IMG/VR virus record: IMGVR_UViG_3300030099_004984
Span: 1 to 26,424 of that record
DNA length: 26,424 nt
Strand: one strand, 5' to 3'
Source of the DNA: a virus
This document shows positions 15,395-22,395 of this stretch, piece after piece. Position numbers and translations under genes: made by a program. The notes beneath the pieces are model-generated. The model was not told where the DNA came from, searched no databases, and saw nothing but the letters and a program-made list of their open reading frames with translations. The stretch's first letter is position 1. Every line of letters begins with the position of its first letter.

Positions 15395-15612
15395 TCTTTT
15401 GTGACCATTGGTTTTAACATCATACCATCTTCTGCTATATTTATTTGTATTTGTGTGCCATTGAAACAACAAGGTATGTCTTTATCTAACTCGTAACAAG
15501 TTCTGTCGTTTGGGTTCCAAACAAATATCCTTTCACTTGCCATTTCTAATAAATTTATAAGATCTTCGTTCGATAATTTATTATATGTATTCAATAATTC
15601 TTTAGTGTCCAT
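15391..15612 (-). CDS. Small protein (73 aa), unknown
   Basis: The ATG at 15612-15610 (MDTKELLNTYNKLSNEDLIN) was chosen because it gives an 11-base overlap with the preceding gene, in line with neighbours; an ATG at 15660 would overlap by 59 bases. The 73-residue product has an N-terminal helical hairpin (about 3-30) and a C-terminal part with FVWNPNDRTCYELDKDIPCC and QIQINIAEDGMML. Three Cys lie near the middle. No family is recognised. It belongs to the run of small genes between terminase and the tail block. Confidence 0.6.
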   Translation of the reverse strand: MDTKELLNTYNKLSNEDLINLLEMASERIFVWNPNDRTCYELDKDIPCCFNGTQIQINIAEDGMMLKPMVTKE

Positions 15613-15952
15613 AGTATGGATTAGTTTGATATTTAGGCTTACCATCCCATAAATAAGCATTGCTATATGAGTTTATATTAATGCTTGGATCGTTAGAATC
15701 TCTATAATATTTGATCCTACATAAAAATTCTTTACCAATATTTTTTGATGGAAGATATGGAACTACTGCATCGTGATATTGATCGCTTTTTTCATCTACT
15801 CTTTTATTTTCTAAACAAGCAAACATTGCACTTGATTTACCTATTTTTTTTATTACAACATAATAATCTATGTTAGTTTGATCGTAACCCCAAGATCGAT
15901 AGAATATATCCCCAACCTTTATATTTTCGTTATTATATTTATATCTTTGCAT
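15602..15952 (-). CDS. Conserved phage protein (116 aa), unknown function
   Basis: The protein begins MQRYKYNNENIKVGDIFYRS and contains VGDIFYRSWGYDQTNIDYYV, then a middle part with VVPYLPSKN and a C-terminal YLWDGKPKYQTNPYYGH. The combination of a VGDIf..SWGYdQTNvd.Y strand start and a closing WDGKP.Y.T...GH is, as I recall, a widespread small phage and mobile element protein of beta-barrel type whose role is not established. It is encoded between two other small genes with short overlaps on both sides (14 and 11 bases). It may help in host takeover or DNA metabolism, but this is not shown by the sequence. Confidence 0.7.
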   Translation of the reverse strand: MQRYKYNNENIKVGDIFYRSWGYDQTNIDYYVVIKKIGKSSAMFACLENKRVDEKSDQYHDAVVPYLPSKNIGKEFLCRIKYYRDSNDPSININSYSNAYLWDGKPKYQTNPYYGH

Positions 15953-16220
15953 AAGGTATTCTAGAATTTAACATTGCATTAATTTTTTCTTCTTGTGTTC
16001 CAATATATTTACCACAAGTAGGATAACATTCGGTAGTTACAATTGTACCCTTTTTATATTTTTTCTTTTTCAAAATAATATCATTTTCAAGGGGGTATGT
16101 TTTTCTGCCTTGGTAGCCCATAATATCACGATCGGGTTTATCAATACTTATCGATCCAATATATTTACCGCGTATTCTATAATCGACAAAGTAGCCAATA
16201 ATTTCAAAAGGATTTTTCAT
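15939..16220 (-). CDS. Small protein (93 aa), unknown
   Basis: This is the first gene of the unit driven by the promoter at 16238-16268. The product starts MKNPFEIIGYFVDYRIRGKY and continues with GYQGRKTYPLENDIILKKKK and TECYPTCGKYIGTQEEKINA. It is basic with an N-terminal beta sheet and a C-terminal helix; the Cys pair in TTECYPTCGK could bind metal or form a disulfide. No family is recognised. It overlaps the next gene by 14 bases. The leader before its ATG is A/T-rich and lacks a Shine-Dalgarno site. Confidence 0.6.
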   Translation of the reverse strand: MKNPFEIIGYFVDYRIRGKYIGSISIDKPDRDIMGYQGRKTYPLENDIILKKKKYKKGTIVTTECYPTCGKYIGTQEEKINAMLNSRIPYAKI

Positions 16221-16237
16221 ATTTATATTTATTTATT

Positions 16238-16268
16238 CAAATATAATAAATTAAATGCAAACTTCAAA
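16238..16268 (-). promoter_or_regulatory. Bacteroidota-type promoter
   Basis: The minus strand has TTTG (16268-16265), a 19-base spacer and TATATTTG (16245-16238), an exact match to the Bacteroidota -33 TTTG and -7 TAnnTTTG pattern. The start codon of the gene at 16220 follows 17 bases later. It lies in the 51-base gap after the large terminase gene. Confidence 0.75.
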
Positions 16269-16271
16269 ATA

Positions 16272-17429
16272 TTATCTTATTGCATATCTTCCGAAGTTAG
16301 GTTTGCTCAATATTGAATAAGTGGCATAGCGTACTGCATCTGTAATGTGGTTGTGATTATCTTCCGGTGTATTTGTTAATTTACCGCTGCGATCTTCTTT
16401 CCATTTATAATTTCTAAACTCTTGTATAGCATTTACACTATCTTTATGTATGTATATTTTATATCTTTTTAATAAATCTATGCCTGCATTGACAGAATCA
16501 CGCCCTTTTAAACTAGGCCTTATTCTCCAACCCATTCTTCTTAATTCTTCAATTGTTCTTGGCTCGCTACTATCTGCATAAATGATTTGATCTGTAACTA
16601 CTTCTTTTAATTTTCTATGTATATCGTTGGTTGTCATCATATTGCGGTATAAATATTCTTTTATATATAAATTAAAATCTTTTATCCAAACACCAACAAG
16701 AGAAGTAGGATCATTTGTAAAGCCAAAATCCATACCCATTGCTATAAATTTTGCATCTTCCGGTAATGAAGTAAACTCATAATAATTAAATATAACTGCT
16801 TTACTAACACCCTTTTCGCCCAAACCATATATTTGCCAATATTGTTCATCAGTATATTTTAGCCTTTCTATTTCATCGACTAAAGTTTTTTCTAAAAATG
16901 GGTTATCTAAATAATTTGTCTTTAAAAAACTTGCATCATCTCGTGGTATCACATTATCGTAAATCCAATGATATTCTTCACTTGGGTTATAATCTAATAT
17001 TATTTTTTCGCTTGTTCTAAATAATAATTGCTGCCAATCTTCGTAGTACAATTCATTAGCTTCATTGATGAATAATAGGTTTCGTTTTCTACCTCTAACT
17101 TTAACAGGCTGATCCAAACTAATAAACTCAATAAGATTACCAAATAAAGTATATTCCGAGCTTGATTTATTGTGTTTATCCTCATCATAAATATTGTGTA
17201 ATTTTAGAATAGTTAAAAAATCTCTAAGAACAGTTGCCCTAAGTGCAGGAAAAGTTTTACGACATACAGTAATAACTTTTTTATTATTTCGTAAACAATA
17301 ATAAAAGATAATAAAAAGAAGAATATTATACGTTTTTCCACTTCTGGTTCCCCCTTGGTTAATTATTATTTTTTTATCTGTATTAACAAGGTGTTTAAAA
17401 ACTACATTACTCTGTATTTTTATTTGCAT
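16272..17429 (-). CDS. terL: Terminase large subunit
   Basis: This 385-residue protein is a PBSX-type (Terminase_3-like) DNA packaging motor. The ATPase domain has Walker A GGTRSGKT at 26-33, the CRKTF motif near 56-60 and Walker B LLFINEAN at 118-125 with catalytic E123. The C-terminal RNase H-like nuclease domain carries MGMDFGFTNDPTSL (D234), IIYADSSEPRTIEEL (D286) and HITDAVRYA (D364), the three acidic residues that bind metal. It docks on the portal, hydrolyses ATP to pump DNA and cuts the concatemer. Its length is near the short end for the family. The start lies inside the end of the small subunit gene (23-base overlap). Confidence 0.95.
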   Translation of the reverse strand: MQIKIQSNVVFKHLVNTDKKIIINQGGTRSGKTYNILLFIIFYYCLRNNKKVITVCRKTFPALRATVLRDFLTILKLHNIYDEDKHNKSSSEYTLFGNLIEFISLDQPVKVRGRKRNLLFINEANELYYEDWQQLLFRTSEKIILDYNPSEEYHWIYDNVIPRDDASFLKTNYLDNPFLEKTLVDEIERLKYTDEQYWQIYGLGEKGVSKAVIFNYYEFTSLPEDAKFIAMGMDFGFTNDPTSLVGVWIKDFNLYIKEYLYRNMMTTNDIHRKLKEVVTDQIIYADSSEPRTIEELRRMGWRIRPSLKGRDSVNAGIDLLKRYKIYIHKDSVNAIQEFRNYKWKEDRSGKLTNTPEDNHNHITDAVRYATYSILSKPNFGRYAIR

Positions 17430-17763
17430 CTAGTATTTCTATTTTAACATCAGTGGGTATACCATCAGCACCAGTGATCTCTTGCCTTTCTACATATCCT
17501 CTTTTTTTCCCTTTTGTTTTTAATAAAAATATTGTAGCTGCTGTTGATCCATCTTGTATTTGTTTGTGTAATTGGCTTTCAGCAAAATCCAATGCAACAT
17601 TTTCAATCTCTTTTACTTTTGTTGCAAACTCTTTGTCATCATTGCAATAATTATAAAAAGTTGTACGGCCTATTCCAACTTGTTTACAGGCTGTTGTAAC
17701 AACACCTAAAGATTTTTCCAAAGCATCGAGCAACCCTTTTTTTATGTGTTCACTTTTGTTCAT
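17407..17763 (-). CDS. terS: Terminase small subunit
   Basis: This 118-residue protein precedes the large terminase gene with a 23-base overlap. It has a predicted N-terminal helix-turn-helix at about 19-45 (GVVTTACKQVGIGRTTFYNY), a central helix (EFATKVKEIENVALDFAESQ) and ATIFLLKTKGKKRGYVERQE, the tail end common in small terminases of the PBSX or Terminase_2 type. It recognises viral DNA and loads the large subunit. Its start overlaps the dioxygenase stop by four bases (ATGA), tying packaging genes into the same operon as the modification cassette, which suggests that DNA is modified before packaging. Confidence 0.85.
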   Translation of the reverse strand: MNKSEHIKKGLLDALEKSLGVVTTACKQVGIGRTTFYNYCNDDKEFATKVKEIENVALDFAESQLHKQIQDGSTAATIFLLKTKGKKRGYVERQEITGADGIPTDVKIEILDANKNTE

Positions 17764-18635
17764 TTTTTTTCTACTTTTTTTCTATAATCTCGTGCCTCTA
17801 CAACTCGTTTCTCTAATTTTTTTAAATGCTCTGGATCTAATCTGTTTATTTCCCTCTGCATTTTTTTTGTCCTTATTCTTGCAATTTCTTCATCTACCGT
17901 TAGGCATTGCCACATTCTCTCTAAAGAATAATATACGATACTATATCGATAGCTGTCTTTGTGTCTATATTCAATTGGGCTAACACCGTGTAATAAATCT
18001 TGCCCATCAAAAATTGTTAAAGAATTATCAGCAACTTCTAATGATATATCAAGCTCAGGTATCACCAAGTGTCCGCCGTCAACATCTCCTTTAAACACTA
18101 TCATATTGCTGTAAACTTCTTTAAAATTGCCACTATCATAGTGGTATTTCAGCTGATTATTTTTGTTCACTATTCCACTTGTAAAAACACTATTGCTTAT
18201 AACCCATTGCTTTTTTACATTTTTTGTTACTTTTTCTTTATGCTCATTATAAGTTTGTGGAAAAAACTCGCTATAAAATTTACATACTTCTTTTGCAAAC
18301 CTAGTGATTACAAAATGTTGTTTCGGATGATCATATCCCATACCACTTGCACTACAATAATCGTGTTTATTTTCTTGCCTTGGATTATAGCCAAAAATTC
18401 TGCTTGTGTTTACAAGACCGTGAGTTCTTTTGCCTTTTAAATATGAAATAGTTTTAACTGCCCATCTGACATCAACAGGTTTTTTTGGCAAAATTCTGTA
18501 TAACAAGATCGGCTTATTATTATGATATATAATTACATCATCTTTAATGTGTGTAGATACGTCTGATAGTCTAGCTGTTCTTCTAATGTAGTCATTACGG
18601 TCAATAGGTTTTCTGTTAATATTTATTCTTCTCAT
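17760..18635 (-). CDS. JBP1/TET-type 2-oxoglutarate Fe(II) dioxygenase
   Basis: This 291-residue protein has the double-stranded beta helix layout of phage TET/JBP oxygenases. Visible are SRIFGYNPR (78-86), DYCSASGM (92-99), VFTSGIVNKNNQLKYHYDSG (150-169) with iron ligands H165 and D167, NMIVFKGDVDGGHLVIPELD (177-196), SLTIFDGQDLLHGVSPI (205-221) with the third ligand H216, and SYRYSIVYYS with the 2-oxoglutarate-binding R230. A basic helical tail follows. Such enzymes hydroxylate the methyl group of 5-methylpyrimidines in DNA, giving hydroxymethyl bases for further modification. The flanking glycosyltransferases support that role. The actual substrate, 5-methylcytosine or thymine, cannot be read from the sequence. 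Confidence 0.88.
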   Translation of the reverse strand: MRRININRKPIDRNDYIRRTARLSDVSTHIKDDVIIYHNNKPILLYRILPKKPVDVRWAVKTISYLKGKRTHGLVNTSRIFGYNPRQENKHDYCSASGMGYDHPKQHFVITRFAKEVCKFYSEFFPQTYNEHKEKVTKNVKKQWVISNSVFTSGIVNKNNQLKYHYDSGNFKEVYSNMIVFKGDVDGGHLVIPELDISLEVADNSLTIFDGQDLLHGVSPIEYRHKDSYRYSIVYYSLERMWQCLTVDEEIARIRTKKMQREINRLDPEHLKKLEKRVVEARDYRKKVEKK

Positions 18636-19342
18636 CTAATCAATCTAATATGACTGCCTTTTGGCTGATTTGGTTTGTCTGCTATAATAACATTTTTGGG
18701 AAACAGTTTTAGCATTATTTGAATTTCTTTCATTTTTTGCTTTAATCTTTTTTGCACACTACCCAAACCACCATCTGTATATCTTTCAAAATCTAAAAAA
18801 TGAGTGTTAACTATTAAATTTTTTGTGTTTTTTTTCATATGATAAACACTTGCATAATAATCAGGTATACAACCAATTTCGGGATGAAACAAAAATTCTG
18901 TTTTTTTTATAGCACAACACCTTGTATCGACTAAACCAAAATAGCTGTAAGCACTTTTTACATAAAATGCATTACCTGTTGCACACATACCTACAAATTC
19001 AATTCCAATTTCATCTGCTTTTTTAACAGTTTCTTTTAGTTTATTTAAAACTTCTTTTACAGAGCAATCCACAAAATCATATTTTAAATCATTAAATTTT
19101 TTACCACCTATTAAATCATCGCTTAAAAAAATACACCATTCGCCATATTTAAGAGTTTTCAATGCGTAATTAAAATTGTTTTGTATACCGGTAGGAAGAT
19201 CTGTTTGTATTATTGTAGCTTGTTTCGATATGTTTTTAAATTTATGTGCGTTTTTATGGCATAATATTGTGTGAGGTTCTTCAATTTTCATTGAGGTTGT
19301 ACTTGTTTCATATCGATCATAATACATTAAAAATATTTTCAT
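18632..19342 (-). CDS. TET-associated glycosyltransferase
   Basis: This 236-residue protein begins MKIFLMYYDRYETSTTSMKI and has the GT-A style Rossmann pattern: PHTILCHKNAHKF, TGIQNNFNYALKTLKYGEWC, then IFLSDDL with the acidic pair D75-D76 for metal and nucleotide sugar, followed by VGMCATGNAFYVKSAYSYFG, H153, PDYYASVYH (D161) and a C-terminal RYTDGGLGSVQKRLKQK and NQPKGSHI. The layout matches, from memory, TET-associated glycosyltransferases (TAGT), which add sugars to hydroxymethyl bases made by phage TET enzymes. It overlaps the dioxygenase by four bases (ATGA), which makes a joint function likely. The sugar donor is unknown. Confidence 0.75.
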   Translation of the reverse strand: MKIFLMYYDRYETSTTSMKIEEPHTILCHKNAHKFKNISKQATIIQTDLPTGIQNNFNYALKTLKYGEWCIFLSDDLIGGKKFNDLKYDFVDCSVKEVLNKLKETVKKADEIGIEFVGMCATGNAFYVKSAYSYFGLVDTRCCAIKKTEFLFHPEIGCIPDYYASVYHMKKNTKNLIVNTHFLDFERYTDGGLGSVQKRLKQKMKEIQIMLKLFPKNVIIADKPNQPKGSHIRLIR

Positions 19343-19920
19343 TTGTTTTTGTATAGTTTCATTAAATATAGAAATACTTCTGTATTATCTTCTAAACCCT
19401 CTTTGTCTCTTAAATCTACAAGGTCTTTTATTATATTCTCATAATCTTGTGAGTTAAAATATAGTGTAATCTGTTTTACTTTTGCATTTATGTATGTATC
19501 TAACTCTTCATCAAATACATCTCGATCAATGTCAGGCTCTTTGTCCTCATCAAAATATATTTTTGGTAGGTCAAGACCCCATTCTGATAAATCTTTGATT
19601 TCCCATTCATTTGCTAATATATCCCAATCCCACTCTCCAAAACTGCTGTTGTCTTTTATAATAAATTCATCTTCTTGTTTTGGTGTAAGGTTTTTTGCTT
19701 GTACAATCCATACCTGTTTTTGTCCTGCTTCAACAGCAGCTTTATATCGCATATTCCCACCTAAAATTAAATTATTTTCATTCACTACAATAGGTCTTAA
19801 TTTCATCATTTCCGGAAAATCTTTTATGCTTTTAACAAGCTTCTCAAATTTATATCCTTTAATAATTCTTGGATTGTTTGCATTTTCTTTTACATCAGCT
19901 ATGTTTACTTTTTTTATCAT
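19339..19920 (-). CDS. ParB-like nuclease-domain protein
   Basis: This 193-residue protein has an N-terminal ParB/sulfiredoxin-type domain: NANNPRIIKGYKFEKLVKSI, FPEMMKLRPIVVNE, LILGGNMRYKAAVEAGQKQV (GGNMR at 54-58) and ED.FIIKDNSSFGEWDWDIL. A 60-residue acidic C-terminal part follows, with DEELDTYINAKVKQITLYFN. In many mobile elements this domain stands before or is fused to a DNA methyltransferase, and it also accompanies phage TET cassettes. It may guide modification to sites, act as an NTP-using clamp, or have nuclease activity. Here the usual methyltransferase partner is missing; the next gene is the TET-associated glycosyltransferase. Overlaps with both neighbours are four bases. Confidence 0.8.
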   Translation of the reverse strand: MIKKVNIADVKENANNPRIIKGYKFEKLVKSIKDFPEMMKLRPIVVNENNLILGGNMRYKAAVEAGQKQVWIVQAKNLTPKQEDEFIIKDNSSFGEWDWDILANEWEIKDLSEWGLDLPKIYFDEDKEPDIDRDVFDEELDTYINAKVKQITLYFNSQDYENIIKDLVDLRDKEGLEDNTEVFLYLMKLYKNK

Positions 19921-20627
19921 TTGAAAGTTTTATGTGTTTTTAAATTTTTATTAACAGTGTTTAACCAGCTCCCACTTACAAAATTTTCCATAAAATAATC
20001 ATTTTTTTTTAATTTATGCCATTTATTGTTTGTTTTGTTTTTATAATAAAATTTAGTGTAAATCAGTTTTTGTGGTTTATAACTTGGCATTACTTTGTTT
20101 AAAAACTTTGTTAAAAATCTTGGCCCTGTTGTTTGCAATACGAATCTTGCAGGCCAAACATTATATATTTGAATTTTCATTTTATCATTATAATTATCTA
20201 TCATCTCTGATAAAAATATTTCAAAACCTTTCCAGCCTTTGATACAACCAAAAAAGTCATTGCTTATTTTTTCTGTTTTTGATAAATGTGAAAAAGTGTG
20301 AAAAAAAAATTTTTGATTTATTAGGGGCTTAAAATTTTTAATCACAACCATATCAAGATCGGTGTAAATACCACCTTTTAAATAACAAATAGCATACTTC
20401 ATAAAATCAATTCTTTGTATATCAAATTTTAAATTATTATAAAAATTATAATATTTTGGCATTTGTTTTTTTATAAGTTTATCGCATTGTTTTTCAGTCC
20501 ATAATTTATATTTAAAATCATTATTAATTTTTAAATGTGAATATCGACTTTTTTTAAATAATTCTATATCATCAATTTTTTTGTTTTGTATATTAAAAAA
20601 AATTTGATGTATTTTTTTTGGTATCAT
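19917..20627 (-). CDS. GT32-like glycosyltransferase (DXD type)
   Basis: This 236-residue protein opens with MIPKKIHQIFFNIQNKK, the typical start of DXD sugar-transferases (Gly_transf_sug, OCH1-like). It shows KLWTEKQCDKLI, IQRIDFMKYAICYLKGGIYT and the metal-binding D90-L-D92 in YTDLDMVVIKNF. Later come DFFGCIKGWKGFEIFL and TTGPRFLTKFL, then a C-terminal SGSWL. It transfers a sugar from a nucleotide donor. Being locked between the exonuclease and ParB genes with ATGA overlaps in the TET cassette, it could add a second sugar to the modified base. Alternatively it could modify host or virion surface glycans. No membrane segment is seen. Confidence 0.82.
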   Translation of the reverse strand: MIPKKIHQIFFNIQNKKIDDIELFKKSRYSHLKINNDFKYKLWTEKQCDKLIKKQMPKYYNFYNNLKFDIQRIDFMKYAICYLKGGIYTDLDMVVIKNFKPLINQKFFFHTFSHLSKTEKISNDFFGCIKGWKGFEIFLSEMIDNYNDKMKIQIYNVWPARFVLQTTGPRFLTKFLNKVMPSYKPQKLIYTKFYYKNKTNNKWHKLKKNDYFMENFVSGSWLNTVNKNLKTHKTFK

Positions 20628-21418
20628 AATTTTCCTCGTAAAGTATAGCTATCAATGTCTGCTCCATCAATAAAAAATTGTACGTATCTTGATATTGCTT
20701 GATATGTTTTTTGTTTTCCTGATAAATAAAACTCCTCGGTGCATTCGATGATACCAATATCTAAACTCCCTTTGTCAATAACTAAAAAATAAAATTTATC
20801 ATAACTGATATTAAATAATTTGCAATAAATATATACTTGAACATCATAGTTCAATTTGTAAGGACTACCGGCAGCAAACCTTTTATCATAATCCCATAGC
20901 GAAATATCCATTGTAGTTTTTAAATCTACTACACGATCTTTGCACCATACATCTGCCTTTGCACGAAAAGGTAAACCATTTATAATACCTATTTTTGGCA
21001 CCTCATATTCGCATTTTGTGAGTAGTTTCATTGCTTGTTCGTTTCTATAGATCGCATCTTGCAATCTTTCTGTTTCAGATCTTTCTTTTGCAGTAAATAC
21101 CATATCTTTATTTTTCGCAGCTTCTTTAAATTTTTTTGTGTTTCTAGTTTGAACATTAACAAAAGTTTGCTGAGCAAATTTTTCAGGCTCTAAAACAGCA
21201 CAGTGCAATAGCCAACCGGTTTTCATTGATGGTGTCATAGGTTGTGCATTATTTGTGATATATTTGTATTTCTTTGGGCTTTTTATTAAATGTTTAATCG
21301 AAGAACTACTTAGTGCTGTTTTGCCTAAATAACCATAATAAAAATCATCATCTATCATTTTTTTTTCTAAATCGCTCACTTCCCAAGTTTGCGAATCTAA
21401 TAGTGTTATTTGCTTCAT
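20624..21418 (-). CDS. RecE-like PD-(D/E)XK exonuclease
   Basis: This 264-residue protein fits the DUF3799/exonuclease VIII-like family. It has YYGYLGKTALSSSSIKHLIK then SPKKYKYI (28-54), MKTGWLLHCAVLEPEKF with G68 and H72, FRAKADVW (D156), VVDLKTT (D165, K167) and YDVQVYIYCKLF (Q194), which together form the metal-dependent nuclease site. The enzyme digests one strand of duplex ends to provide single strands for phage recombination with an annealing protein. The longer start at 21418 is preferred since the SSS..K motif follows a conserved-looking N-terminal stretch, though it overlaps the upstream gene by 71 bases; an ATG at 21358 is possible. Confidence 0.85.
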   Translation of the reverse strand: MKQITLLDSQTWEVSDLEKKMIDDDFYYGYLGKTALSSSSIKHLIKSPKKYKYITNNAQPMTPSMKTGWLLHCAVLEPEKFAQQTFVNVQTRNTKKFKEAAKNKDMVFTAKERSETERLQDAIYRNEQAMKLLTKCEYEVPKIGIINGLPFRAKADVWCKDRVVDLKTTMDISLWDYDKRFAAGSPYKLNYDVQVYIYCKLFNISYDKFYFLVIDKGSLDIGIIECTEEFYLSGKQKTYQAISRYVQFFIDGADIDSYTLRGKL

Positions 21419-21644
21419 TTAATTTATTTTTTAAATCTTGTATTTCTTTATTATATTTTGCTTGTTGCTCATAATATTGATCTTTTAAAATATTATGTTC
21501 AATTTTTAGCATATGTGTGTACGTATACATTTGATTTATGCATTTGATTTTATTATGAATTTGCTTGGTTTTTTTTTGATCGTGTTCTTTTATTAGAATT
21601 TGTGCAATAAAATTAAAAGCTGCTTCAAATATTAAAAATTGCAT
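21348..21644 (-). CDS. Small coiled-coil protein (98 aa), unknown
   Basis: The protein begins MQFLIFEAAFNFIAQILIKE and has long helices: a hydrophobic first helix, then a Lys/Glu-rich coiled coil (KIEHNILKDQYYEQQAKYNK to EIQDLKNKLNEANNTIRF) ending in a basic tail. It is the first gene after the -7 box at 21661. Its last 71 bases overlap the exonuclease start. The partner role with the exonuclease is suggested by the overlap only. No family is recognised. Confidence 0.55.
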   Translation of the reverse strand: MQFLIFEAAFNFIAQILIKEHDQKKTKQIHNKIKCINQMYTYTHMLKIEHNILKDQYYEQQAKYNKEIQDLKNKLNEANNTIRFANLGSERFRKKNDR

Positions 21645-21660
21645 ATATATTTATTTTATA

Positions 21661-21668
21661 CAAAAATA
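21661..21668 (-). promoter_or_regulatory. Candidate promoter -7 box
   Basis: The minus strand reads TATTTTTG, matching TAnnTTTG, in the 39-base gap after the nuclease gene, preceded by a T run and followed by A/T-rich leader and ATG at 21644. The same T-run plus TATTTTTG string occurs at 25307. No clear TTTG is found at -33. Confidence 0.5.
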
Positions 21669-21683
21669 AAAAAAAAATTTAAC

Positions 21684-22097
21684 TTAATTAATATTAGTGA
21701 TGATAGCATCTGTTTCATTAATTAAATAGCAAGTTTTCATAATTTTTTTACTTTTCCACAAAGTTGTTTCAGGACACCATAATCTTGTAGTTTCTTTTAA
21801 TTGTAGTTTATTTAACCAAAATAAATAATTGGCTTTAGGATCGTTAACAAAATATAGTTTGACAATATCATCTGACATAGCCATCAACTTTTCGTACTTA
21901 TATTTTTCAATCAATTTTTTTTTATAGTAATCATTTCTAAATTTCATTTCAATAACACACTCAAAACCTTTTGGTGTATATCCTCTTGCATCATAGTGTT
22001 CATATTGATTTTCACTCCATACAAGATCCCATCCCATTATGTTAAATATTGCGACTACTGCTTTTTCCCATTTGTGTATTTTATTTATTTCAGACAT
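21684..22097 (-). CDS. PD-(D/E)XK nuclease-like protein (137 aa)
   Basis: The protein starts MSEINKIHKWEKAVVAIFNI and has a compact nuclease-like core: W..E...HYDARGYTPKGFECVIEMKFR, in which D36, E50 and K52 have the D-(E)xK spacing of restriction-like endonucleases. The stretch KKKLIEKYKYEKLMAMSDD could be the following helix, then LYFVNDPKANYLFW. Such small folds serve as Holliday junction resolvases or VRR-NUC-type nucleases. A role in recombination or branch cleavage before packaging would fit its place between replication and exonuclease genes. The family assignment is by motif only. Confidence 0.65.
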   Translation of the reverse strand: MSEINKIHKWEKAVVAIFNIMGWDLVWSENQYEHYDARGYTPKGFECVIEMKFRNDYYKKKLIEKYKYEKLMAMSDDIVKLYFVNDPKANYLFWLNKLQLKETTRLWCPETTLWKSKKIMKTCYLINETDAIITNIN

Positions 22098-22291
22098 TCG
22101 CTAACTTCTTTTATCCACTGATTAATCCTTTTTGCATTACAGCTACAGAAGTTAGGCTCAAAATACTTATGTTTCATATATTTTGAGTGTAAAGCACACA
22201 TCACTTGAAAATCTTCATAAACCATTTCATTTTTTAAACTTGATGCGATTTTATGCCATACCTTACGATCTACAATTTTATCTTGTTCCAT
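22085..22291 (-). CDS. Small Cys protein (68 aa), unknown
   Basis: This protein begins MEQDKIVDRKVWHKIASSLK and contains EDFQVMCALHSKYMKHKYFE followed by PNFCSCNAKRINQWIKEVSE. The C..H, CSCN arrangement may bind a metal such as zinc. The short length, helical C-terminal part and strongly conserved-looking CSCN motif suggest a small DNA- or protein-binding factor. It overlaps the upstream 41-residue gene by 22 bases and the next gene by 13 bases. No known family could be named. Confidence 0.6.
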   Translation of the reverse strand: MEQDKIVDRKVWHKIASSLKNEMVYEDFQVMCALHSKYMKHKYFEPNFCSCNAKRINQWIKEVSECLK

Positions 22292-22395
22292 TTTTTACGC
22301 CTTTCATCGCACCCACAATTTGGGTAAATTTTTTTCCAAATATATCTTATGCCTGTATATTTTGTTATGTAATAAACTAAATCACCTAATCTCAT
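22270..22395 (-). CDS. Small Cys protein (41 aa), unknown
   Basis: The ATG at 22395-22393 overlaps the end of the sigma-like gene. It encodes 41 residues beginning MRLGDLVYYITKYTGIRYIW, followed by KKIYPNCGCDERRKKWNKIK. The pattern LGDlv...TK.TGI.....K....CGCDeR...wN is recurrent in Bacteroidota phage and prophage genomes as a tiny protein of unknown role. The CGCD pair may bind metal. It fits the gap between two genes with 14- and 22-base overlaps, which supports translation. Confidence 0.72.
   Translation of the reverse strand: MRLGDLVYYITKYTGIRYIWKKIYPNCGCDERRKKWNKIKL

Noticed and set aside
17000-17188. A 62-residue minus-strand frame inside the large terminase gene
   Set aside because: It overlaps the Walker B region of terL in another frame, has no protein-like pattern and no coupling to other genes.
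5257-19924. Many plus-strand open frames, for example 8860-9216, 12172-12630, 18069-18440 and 19490-19924
   Set aside because: They lie wholly opposite well-supported minus-strand genes, have hydrophobic or Phe/Ser-rich composition expected from antisense of Lys/Asn-rich genes, and lack promoter or start signals.
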